From NCBI GenBank assembly GCA_900635465.1, contig LR134135.1, forward strand, positions 1,736,001-1,800,000: a stretch of 64,000 nucleotides of DNA. The letters run 5' to 3'. The notes beneath the pieces were generated by a model. It saw only the letters and a list, made by a program, of their open reading frames with translations, did no database searches and was not told the origin of the DNA. A program made the position numbers and the translations under genes. Below are positions 56,528 through 64,000 of the stretch, piece after piece. This stretch comes from Lelliottia amnigena. GTDB taxonomy: Bacteria > Pseudomonadota > Gammaproteobacteria > Enterobacterales > Enterobacteriaceae. The stretch's first letter is position 1. Each line of letters opens with the position of its first letter.

Positions 56528-57302
56528 GGGGCGAGAAATACCTGCGGAATAGCACTCGTCGGATGCAGGCCAACGTGAACTTGGGCGCCGTACCAGCGCG
56601 CCAGATCGTCGGCCTGTAAAACCAAGTCGGGCGCGCCTTGCGAAACGATTTTCCCTTCATGCAGCAGCACGATCCGATCGGCCACAGCGCGGCCAGATTG
56701 AGATCGTGCAGCACCACACAAACGTGCAGATTTCCCTGGGCGGTTAAGGATTTCAGCAGCCGCAGTACATGTTGCTGGTGGTAAAGATCTAACGCCGATG
56801 TGGGTTCGTCGAGAAACAGCCAGCCGCGCGGCGCTCCGTCGCACCACAGTTGGGCCAGAGCCCGGGCCAGCTGAACGCGCTGCTGTTCACCGCCCGACAA
56901 TGCTGCATATTTTCGTCCTGCCAGCGGCGTACACCCCGTTATCTGCATTACCTGGGCGATCACGGCGGCTTCCGGCTGCGAGGTCCATGGCGACCTTCCC
57001 ATTCCAATAACGGCCTCAACCGGCCAGTCAAATTCGAGCTGTGTCTGCTGGCGCATAACGGCGCGATGGCGCGACAGCATCTGGGTGCTCCACCTGTCCA
57101 GCGGTTTCCCGACCAGTTTACAGCTGCCAGAGGTCGGTGGAAGATAGCCCGTCAGCAGGCGTAGCAGCGTGGATTTACCCGCACCGTTGGGGCCGATCAG
57201 CGCCACCATTTCACCCTGGTTCAGCGAAAGCGACACATCATGAAGTACCGTTTTATTTGCGATGCGGTAGGTCAGCGCCTGTGCCAGAAATTGTTCAGCC
57301 AA
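56524..57302 (-). CDS. hmuV: Haemin ABC transporter ATPase HmuV (frameshifted as given)
   Basis: This ABC ATPase of the haem importer has Walker [21 protein letters not shown], signature [15 protein letters not shown], Walker [20 protein letters not shown] and switch [12 protein letters not shown]. One base is missing near 56683. Restored, the tail reads [20 protein letters not shown] to IPQVFLAP. The start is probably TTG 57302 (reading [14 protein letters not shown]), which overlaps the corrected hmuU stop, indicating coupling. The corrected length is about 259 residues. It is the last gene of hemP-hmuRSTUV. Confidence 0.85.
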
Positions 57303-58288
57303 AGTGCGCTCCCCGACGGAAAAATGAGCCATAAAAACCACGGCGCGCCCAGCAGGCTGGTCAGCAATCCGACGGGCATTTCTGCCGGTGTAACGACGGT
57401 GCGTGCGAGGGTATCGGCGATCAGCAGTAAAAAAGCGCCTGCCAGCACTGAGCCTGGGATAACGGCCCGGTGATCGGCGCCCAGCCACATCCGCACCAAA
57501 TGCGGAACCACTAAACCGATAAAGCCAATCACACCGCTCACCGCCACGGCGGAGGCCACCAGCAAGGCGCTGCACAGCAGCAACATACGCTGCACGGCGC
57601 GGACGTCGATACCCAGATAATGCGCCTCTTCATCGCCCAACTGCAGTAAATTCAGTGCCCCGGCCAGGCGCCAGATAACCATCACGGCTGGGATCATCAG
57701 CGAGGTTGCAGCCAGTAATGTTGACCACTGCGCAGACCCAAGACTGCCCATGCCCCACAGTGAAAGCTGACGCAGCTGTGCGTCATTGCTGACCCACGAC
57801 ATCACACCGACTACCGCGCCGCATAGTGCATTGATGGCAATCCCCACCAGCAGCAAGCGCGACAGGGTACTGACCTGTTGTTGGCTGAGCAGGAAAATCA
57901 CCAGCGGTGGCCGCCAGGGCACCCGCAAAGGCTGCCAGCATGGGAGCATAAAGCATCAGCAACGCCGGGAGTGACAAGGGCAACACCACCCACAGCGCGA
58001 CGGCACAGGCCGCGCCGCTGCTGATCCCCAGTAATCCAGGATCGGCCAGCGGATTGCGAACAGACCCTGCATCACGCAGCCTGCCAGCGCCAGCGAACCG
58101 CCAATCACCAGAGCCAGCAGCACGCGCGGGAGACGGATGGTCAGCCAGATCTGGCGCAGGGTTTCATCGTGACCGCTCCACAGCAGCGAGACCGGCAGAC
58201 GCAACGCGCCAAAACCGGTCGCCAGCAGCGTCATCAACGCCAGCGAAAATGCCAGCATCCATAGCGATAGCGCGATACGGCGAGTCAT
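57295..58288 (-). pseudogene. hmuU: Haemin ABC transporter permease HmuU, three frameshifts
   Basis: This FecCD-family permease, related to BtuC, would have about 331 residues. It starts MTRRIALSLWMLAFSLALMT, overlapping the hmuT stop, and contains IRLPRVLLALVIGGSLALAG. The frame breaks near 58058 (one C missing; restored FRNPLADPGLLGISSGAA), near 57905 (one base extra) and near 57319 (one base extra, close to the end). The long middle frame carries LLLVGIAINALCGAVVGVMS and VSGVIGFIGLVVPHLVRMWL, the transmembrane coupling region. Corrected frames align well with the family. Confidence 0.85.
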
Positions 58289-59108
58289 CAGGGCACTTGC
58301 TCGGCTTTATCGCGCAGCTGTTGAATGGCATGCGGGGTGCGGACGCTAAATCCGAGCAGCGCCATATCATCAATCTGCAAAATCTGTTTGTTACGACCCG
58401 CAGGCGTTTGCGCCAGACCCGGCAGCTTCCACAGATTCGCTTCGCCGCCCATTGTCTTCACGCCAGCCTGCGAGATCACCACCAGATCGGGCTGGCTGGC
58501 GATCACGCCTTCCTGAGACAAGGGCTGATAGCGCGAAAATCCCTGCATGGCATTGTGCAAACCGGCGGCGCGAATCGCCGTATCCGCAGCGGTTTGTTGT
58601 CCGGCGGCCATCGCGTTCATCCCGCCGTGACTGAGAATAAACAGCACGCGTTTATTGAGTGGCGACGTCGGTAACGCTGCCAGCTCCCTGCTGCACCGTT
58701 TTGCGCAGAGCTTCTCCCTGCACGACGCGATGGGTTGCTTGTGCAATCACGCGGATCTTCTCATCGATCGCGCTCAGATCGTTACCGCCGGTACCGTCAC
58801 GACGTTCACGTTGTTTTGCTCGACCTGTTTAAGCGCTAACGAAGGCTGCGCCTGCGCGCTCGCCAGCACCAGCGTCGGGCGCATCGCCAGAATACCCTCG
58901 GCGTTTAACTGGCGCAGATAGCCCACGTCCGGAAGTGACGTGACCGCTGCGGCCACAGGCTGGTGCTGTCGCGCGCCACGAGAGAAGACTCTGCGCCCAA
59001 CGCAGAGATAATCTCCGTGACGTCCCCGCCGAGCGCGACGATCTTCTCCTGTGGCGCAGCGAACGCCGTCAGCGGTAGGGCGATAATCAGGGCAAGCCAT
59101 TTTCTCAT
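58288..59108 (-). pseudogene. hmuT: Haemin-binding periplasmic protein HmuT, three frameshifts
   Basis: This periplasmic haem-binding protein of cluster A-III has a signal peptide [17 protein letters not shown] and mature start [20 protein letters not shown]. The frame is lost near 58952 (one base missing), 58780 (one G missing) and 58688 (one G extra). In restored frames it reads [40 protein letters not shown] and [20 protein letters not shown] to [17 protein letters not shown], about 273 residues. It overlaps hmuS upstream and hmuU downstream by ATGA. Confidence 0.85.
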
Positions 59109-60130
59109 GCGGCTATCCCTTTCGGTGTCAGGGCGTCGATCTGCGCGCGCCACTGCGTTTGTTCTGGTTCGCCTTCGGTACGCTGGCCATAAAGTTGCGC
59201 AATCTGCGTCCCGTCTGCGGCGAACAGCTCCAGGCTGGTGACGTGCCGTCGGCGGTAGGCTTACGCGTAACCCAGGTTTCCGCGATCGTCTCTTCCAGCA
59301 AATGCAGGGTAAACGCTGGATTGAAAATGTTAAGCCAGCCCTTCATCGGCACCACTTTTCCACTGCGCCGGTAAATATTTGCACGCAGCCCGCGGTTGCC
59401 CACGAAGACCATAATTTCGTTTCCGGTCTGATGCGCGGCATCCAACAGGCGTGCTAAGGCGCGGTTGTCTACTTTACAGGCCAGGTCGTCACCCACCAGA
59501 CGGAACGCTTGTTGCCGGCTCAGACTGTGGCGCTTCAGGAGGCTGAAGAACTGATGCACGTCAGTCATGGCGCGCCATTCCGCATCGACTTTTTCAGCGT
59601 CAGGCGACGCGCTGTTGAGCGCCACATCGGCCGCTTTCAGATCCAACGCAGGATTATCGGCAACGGTAAAACGGGTCAAAATATCGCCCCCATGCGGAAG
59701 CGTCCGTGTTATCGGTGGCATAGACCTTGAGTAGCGCATCACCCTGATGGTCAAAGAATTGAATACTCTGGCGTTCACCGCGTGCCGTGGCTTCGCAGAT
59801 GTGGAACACGCTTGCCATTGGCTCAGGAACAGCGCAGATCCAGCGCGCGCGGATTCAGCACCAGCCCGGCATGGCCATTAAGGTGTTGATTGGTGAACGT
59901 GCCGATCTGTTCATGAACGGCGTATTCGTTGCGGCAAATGCATTTTGTTCGCCGACAGTTTCCAGCGCGCCGAGGATCGCACGGATGTCTCCGTGTAAAC
60001 GCCAGGCGTCGTGCCCCACGCGGGCGAACGTCAGTTCGGCTTCGCTGAGGTTCATCAGCCCGGCGATGTCGCGCGCGTATTTTCCTGGGTTTTCTTCTTT
60101 TAACTCAAGCCAGCGGGTGTAGTGATTCAT
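59105..60130 (-). pseudogene. hmuS: Haemin-degrading factor HmuS, about five frameshifts
   Basis: HmuS/HemS proteins bind and break down haem in the cytosol. The start MNHYTRWLELKEENPGKYAR has a GGAAGAGA site. Recognisable blocks in different frames are RDIAGLMNLSEAELTFARVG, NEYAVHEQIGTFTNQHLNGH, GERQSIQFFDHQGDALLKVY, VHQFFSLLKRHSLSRQQAFR, VGNRGLRANIYRRSGKVVPM and [17 protein letters not shown]. Breaks lie near 59942, 59835, 59818, 59690 and 59245. The corrected length is about 342 residues. It lies 47 bp after hmuR and overlaps hmuT. Confidence 0.82.
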
Positions 60131-60177
60131 TGTCTCTTCCTTTCGGATAAGGCCCCGGCGCACCGGGGCAAGGGGGA

Positions 60178-62163
60178 TTACCACTGATAACTGACGAAAA
60201 TCTTACCGTTGCGGCCATCCTGCGGAATGCCCTGCGGTGACCAGTACTCTTTGTCGAAGGCATTGCCCAGGACCAGCGTGGTAGTGACCCCTTTGAGGGC
60301 TTGCTGGCCCTGATAGCTCACGTAGAAGTCATTCACCGCGTAGCCGGCTGTTTACTGTATTCGCTGCTGATATGCGTTGAGCGATCGGTAAATGTGCCGA
60401 TCCAGCCAACCGAGAAGCCGCTTTGGGCCACCGGAACGTTCAGTTTACTGGTCACGGTGTCCGGGTTAATCGTCGAGATGTATTCGCCCGTATCGGTGTC
60501 TTTCCCGCGCGTGCGGTTATACGCCACGTCAAGGCTGAACAGGTCCGCCGTGTATTTCGCCATCACGTCCCAGCCCCAGATTTTGGCGTCAGGCACGTTA
60601 TAGGATTGCGTGGTTGCGGCAGCAAAATCAACGGTCGTAGAGATGTAGTTCTTTGGCTTTGGTATCGAAGTAGCTGGCTTTGAACTCCAGCTCATCGTTG
60701 GCCAGCATCAGGTCGTCAAAGCGCAGACCAAAGCCGTACTCTTGTGTTTCGTTGGTTTCCGGACCGCAGATTCGGGTTCGGCACCCAGTAGTTAGTGTAG
60801 AAATTGCCAATGGAGAAGTGTTTAGAATCGTTATACATCTCGCCCATTGTTGGCGCGCGAAAAGCCTGCGCGTAGGACCCGAACAGCATCAGCCAGTCGG
60901 CCGGGGTAACGGTGATGCCCGCGCGGGATGACCATTTATCCGCATCGACATCGTCATACCCCTCGCTGCTGCCACGGTAGTTGTCATAGCGTGTGCCGCC
61001 TAACAGCGTGATCGGCAGGTCGCGAAGGGTGATTTCGTCCTGCAACCAGCCGGAGCTGAAGTCGATTTTTGCCTCCGGGAAGCCGGTGGTCGCGCCGCCT
61101 GGATTTTGCTCCTGACGATAATACTCCCCGCCGTAGGTGAGCAGGTGCGAGGCGAAGGTGTCAGTAAACAGATGCGTACGGTTCTCTACTTTTCCGCCTT
61201 TGGTGGTTTGCTTGCGGAATTCGGCGGTGCTGTCGACGTTTTGGGCGTTGATACGCGCTTCAGACCAGTACACCTTTGCATCCGCGTTAAGCCAGTCGTT
61301 GCCGTCTGGTGCAATGTTGTAGGTCAATTGCGCATCACGCTGGATGGTGGAGCGATCCGTCATCGGGTTACTGCTGTCACTTGCATCGATGGTTTGTGGG
61401 TTTTTAGGCTCCTGCGCCGCGTTGTTGTAATAGCGCAGCGAGCCGCCCAGCGTCTGGGCGCTGTCGATTTTCCAGCTGCCTTTCGCCAGCATATTATTGA
61501 TGGATTCATCGTTTGGCGCGGTGGTGCCGTCGCTTTGACGTAAATCCCCGCGATCGCGGCTGGACCACGCAACAACGCCGTCCAGCACGTCGGTGCGACC
61601 AAACGCGCTGGCACCCATGCCAATACTGTGATCGCCCGTAGCACCGGTCCCAAACACGCGGAAACCGCTGTTTTTCCCGGCCTCAAGCAGATCTTTCGCG
61701 TCTACCGTGTCATAGGAAATCACGCCGCCCATCGCGCCGCTGCCGTACAGCAGAGCAGACGGCCTCGCACCACTTCGATACGTTTGATCAGCGCCGGATC
61801 GAGAAACGTGCTGTTGAGGTGTCCGGTATCCGTTCCCTGACGCACGCCATCGACTAAAATCAGCACGCCGCGTCTGTCGTAACCGCGCAAATTCACGTCC
61901 TGACCGTTGGTGCGGCCCGTGCCGTCCAGCGTGATGCCCGGCACGGTGCGCAGCAGATCGGCGGCGGAGCTGGCGGTTTGATTTTCTGGGGCGGTGGCGT
62001 CAATAACGCTCACCATCATTGGCGCTTCGAACGCGCTGCGGGCGTTGCCCGTTGCGGTGACGGTCATTTCATCAGAGGCCGCAAAAGCAATGCCCGGAAG
62101 GGCACTGACAATGGCCAGCGCCAGCAGCGATGGGCGCAACGACGCGGAATGCAGGTATGGCAT
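60178..62163 (-). pseudogene. hmuR: TonB-dependent haem receptor HmuR, four frameshifts
   Basis: This outer membrane haem/haemoglobin receptor of about 660 residues has a signal peptide (LLALAIVSALPGIAFAA) and a TonB box-like DEMTVTATG. The plug has GQDVNLRGYDRRGVLILVDG and RIEVVRGPSALLYGSGAMGG (restored). The barrel has the haem-receptor FRAP and NPNL boxes, FRAPTMGEMYNDSKHFSIGN then WVPNPNL, with a histidine between them, and ends NGKIFVSYQW. Breaks are near 61757 (one C missing), 60769 (one base extra), 60655 (one extra) and 60345 (one G missing). Otherwise the protein looks well conserved. Confidence 0.87.
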
Positions 62164-62241
62164 AGCAACTCTCCATTAGGAAATCGAAAGCGCTGGCTGC
62201 CTGGGGATCACCTGGGTGGCTGGCGAATAGTATGGCTAGGT

Positions 62242-62430
62242 TTATTTCGTAAGAATCAGTTTTCCGGCATGGGTCTGGCGCAGCAGATACTGCTGGCCGT
62301 CATGCTCAATAATTACCCGTCCTTCATCGCCAAGCAGACTTTTGCTGTCTATCCGACGCTCCGAAGCAGTGGGTGTAGGCTGTGTGCAATCTTTTGCGAG
62401 CGTGGTCGCCGTGTTATCCGTACGTGACAT
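62242..62430 (-). CDS. hemP: Haemin uptake protein HemP
   Basis: This 62-residue small protein has the HemP core [20 protein letters not shown] followed by [18 protein letters not shown]. HemP leads many haem uptake operons; in some bacteria it activates the receptor gene, while its role in enterobacteria is unclear. It lies just below a Fur box and 78 bp before hmuR on the same strand. Intact. Confidence 0.92.
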   Translation of the reverse strand: MSRTDNTATTLAKDCTQPTPTASERRIDSKSLLGDEGRVIIEHDGQQYLLRQTHAGKLILTK

Positions 62431-62455
62431 AATGTTTAAAAATAATAATCAAAGT

Positions 62456-62474
62456 AACAATGATAATCATTATC
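62456..62474 (-). promoter_or_regulatory. Fur box of the hemP-hmu operon
   Basis: TGATAATCATTATC within a 19-bp window matches the Fur consensus at nearly all positions. It lies about 30 bp upstream of the hemP start. Iron-bound Fur would repress the operon. Confidence 0.88.
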
Positions 62475-62569
62475 AACAAAGTGAAATTTCACGGCAAGCC
62501 TTTTTGTGAAAAAAATGTGACTGGATCAAATTTGCTGCGAAGGGTTTGAAAAGTGACGGGTTGTGAAAT

Positions 62570-62593
62570 AAAAACCCCGCCAGGGCAGCGGGG
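62570..62593 (-). terminator. Rho-independent terminator of aroH
   Basis: On the minus strand CCCCGC, a short loop, GCGGGG and TTTTTATT follow the aroH stop directly. Confidence 0.88.
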
Positions 62594-62600
62594 TAGGTAA

Positions 62601-63647
62601 TTAAAAACGGCTATCGACGGCAGACGCTAATTTTTCAAGCAACAGTTCGCTGTCTTCCCAGCTTAGACACGGATCGGTGATCGACTGACCATACGCAATG
62701 GGTTGTCCTGCCACGACTTTTTGTGTGCCTTCTTTCAGGAAACTTTCCGCCATGATTCCGGCGATAGCGGTCGAACCGCTGCGGATTTGCTGGCAAATTT
62801 CATCGCACACGTCCAGTTGGCGACGATGTTGCTTCTGGCAGTTGCCGTGGCTGAAATCGACCACCAGATGTTCCGGCAGATCAAACTCGTGCAGCGTATC
62901 GCAGGCCGCGGCGATATCTTCGGCATGGTAGTTAGGTTTTTTACCCCCACGCATAATGATATGGCCATACGGGTTACCGCTGGTCTGATAAATGGTCATC
63001 TGACCGTTTTTGTCCGGCGAGAGGAACATATGGCTGGCACGCGAGGCGCGGATAGCATCGACCGCGATGTGCGTATTTCCATCCGTACCGTTTTTAAAGC
63101 CCACCGGGCAAGAAAGGGCAGAGGCCATCTCGCGATGGATCTGGCTTTCGGTAGTCCGCGCGCCAATCGCGCCCCAGCTAATCAAGTCAGCGATAAACTG
63201 TCCGATCACCATATCGAGAAACTCGGTGGCTGTCGGCACGCCGAGTTCGTTCACCTGGAGCAGTAATTTACGCGCCAGTTCGATACCGTGATTAACGCGA
63301 TAGCTGCCGTTCAAATCAGGATCAGAAATCAGCCCTTTCCAGCCCACCACGGTACGCGGTTTCTCGAAATAGGTGCGCATTACGATTTCAAGGCGATCCT
63401 GGTGCTTATCGCGCAGCACCTTCAGGCGTTTGGCGTAATCCATTGCAGCATCAAGATCGTGGATCGAGCACGGGCCAATAACCACCAGCAAACGGCGATC
63501 TTCACCGTTCAGTATTTTTTCGATGCGTCGGCGCGACGCAATGACATGTTCCGCAACGTTTGCGGAAACGGGGTGGCGCTGTGCCAGTTCTGCGGGCGTC
63601 ACCAGACTTTCAATACGCGCTGTGCGAAGTTCGTCGGTTTTATTCAT
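62601..63647 (-). CDS. aroH: Tryptophan-sensitive DAHP synthase AroH
   Basis: This 348-residue class I 3-deoxy-D-arabino-heptulosonate-7-phosphate synthase joins PEP and erythrose-4-phosphate at the entrance of the shikimate pathway. Conserved parts are VVIGPCSIHDLDAAMDYAKR, RTYFEKPRTVVGWKGLI, GIMAESFLKEGTQ and SITDPCLSWEDSE. The start MNKTDELRTARIESLVTPAE (63647) matches E. coli AroH; an ATG nine codons upstream is not conserved. Sequence details fit AroH rather than AroF or AroG, and a TrpR operator is upstream. Intact. Confidence 0.96.
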   Translation of the reverse strand: MNKTDELRTARIESLVTPAELAQRHPVSANVAEHVIASRRRIEKILNGEDRRLLVVIGPCSIHDLDAAMDYAKRLKVLRDKHQDRLEIVMRTYFEKPRTVVGWKGLISDPDLNGSYRVNHGIELARKLLLQVNELGVPTATEFLDMVIGQFIADLISWGAIGARTTESQIHREMASALSCPVGFKNGTDGNTHIAVDAIRASRASHMFLSPDKNGQMTIYQTSGNPYGHIIMRGGKKPNYHAEDIAAACDTLHEFDLPEHLVVDFSHGNCQKQHRRQLDVCDEICQQIRSGSTAIAGIMAESFLKEGTQKVVAGQPIAYGQSITDPCLSWEDSELLLEKLASAVDSRF

Positions 63648-63785
63648 GGAATGTCTCAGAAATATTTGCTTCATCGGCAGACTACCGGGAAGTGATGGGC
63701 ATCACCTTAAACCAATCCCTGCTGATTTCAAGTTCGGGGCATGTCGGCCCCGAGAGTGAAAGCGATCATAACTGAAATGAAAATA

Positions 63786-63807
63786 ATGTACTAGCATATT
63801 AGTACAT
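63786..63807 (-). promoter_or_regulatory. TrpR operator of aroH
   Basis: ATGTACTAG and TTAGTACAT form a nearly perfect palindrome of 22 bp around CATA, matching the trp operator core GTACTAG-N4-CTAGTAC. It also overlaps the stop codon of ppsR. In E. coli TrpR represses aroH from the same place. Confidence 0.88.
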
Positions 63808-64000
63808 GCGGCGATTCAGACCCATGATGTCGAGGATTTTTGTGGCGATCTCTTCTACCGAATAGTTGGTGCTGTTCAGCCACGGAATTTGGTTTTTGCG
63901 GTACAGCGCTTCGACTTCCGACACTTCCATGCGGCACTGACGCATTGACGCGTAACGACTGTTCTCACGCCGTTCTTCACGGATGGCAGCGAGGCGCTCT
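63799..64000 (-). CDS. ppsR: PEP synthetase regulatory protein PpsR (partial, C-terminal end)
   Basis: The last 66 codons of PpsR (YdiA) enter from the right edge. Visible are [40 protein letters not shown] and the end [10 protein letters not shown]. PpsR is a bifunctional kinase/pyrophosphorylase of the DUF299 family that switches phosphoenolpyruvate synthase off and on. The P-loop lies outside the window. The position upstream of aroH is as in E. coli. Confidence 0.93.
   Translation of the reverse strand, partial: ERLAAIREERRENSRYASMRQCRMEVSEVEALYRKNQIPWLNSTNYSVEEIATKILDIMGLNRRMY

Overview
The window is a piece of an Enterobacteriaceae chromosome, closest in gene order to Enterobacter, Lelliottia, Leclercia or Citrobacter. 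It follows the Escherichia coli 38-39 minute order (astCADBE, spy, ves, cho, nadE, osmE, chbBCARFG, katE, cedA, tcyP, ydjM, yniC, yniB, yniA, ydiZ, pfkB, ydiY, thrS-infC-rpmI-rplT-pheMST-ihfA, btuC / btuE-btuD-nlpC, ydiV, selO, then aroH and ppsR). Several accessory blocks interrupt it. All names come from reading the proteins by eye; no database search was run.

Layout. 1-4956: arginine succinyltransferase operon, with the end of astC at the left edge. 5122-8164: an AT-rich insertion with an interrupted family 18 chitinase and a divergent LysR regulator, separated by a 9-bp tandem repeat. 8567-12276: spy, ves, cho (LexA box), nadE, osmE. 12340-17773: chitobiose operon with NagC-like and CRP-like sites. 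17838-28042: katE, cedA, an IS200-type element, tcyP, ydjM (LexA box), a stray kduD, yniC/B/A, ydiZ, pfkB. 28200-30070: ydiY behind a promoter and terminator pair, a small exported protein, and two very small membrane proteins (YniD and a YncL-like one). 30394-38624: translation cluster thrS to ihfA, with the AUU start of infC and the pheM attenuator, then btuC.

38625-52114 is an accessory island of about 13.5 kb splitting btuC from btuE. It is bounded by a 29-bp imperfect direct repeat, one copy of which is the 3' end of btuC. It holds an isochorismatase-fold hydrolase, an interrupted membrane-anchored AraC regulator, an esterase-like hydrolase, a complete arsH / arsRBC arsenic resistance locus, and a set of redox genes around a LysR regulator. 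Rightward these are SDR, OsmC, a CMD remnant, a zinc dehydrogenase and an MFS remnant. Leftward they are a small monooxygenase-like protein, CMD, cupin and FAD amine oxidase. 52180-56527 returns to the backbone: btuE, btuD, nlpC, ydiV, selO. 56524-62430 is a leftward haem uptake operon, hemP-hmuR-S-T-U-V, under a Fur box. 62601-64000 holds aroH with a TrpR operator and the end of ppsR.

A striking property is the number of single-base indels that break otherwise well-conserved genes: astD, the chitinase (2), cho, chbB, chbG, ydjM, the AraC gene (2), the esterase, the amine oxidase, the island LysR, the SDR, btuE, btuD, selO (2), hmuV, hmuU (3), hmuT (3), hmuS (about 5) and hmuR (4). Several lie in homopolymer runs, and the restored frames show no other decay. 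Base-calling error is therefore the simplest explanation for many of them. The uneven distribution (none between about 23 and 38 kb, very dense at 56-62 kb) leaves real decay of the haem operon possible.
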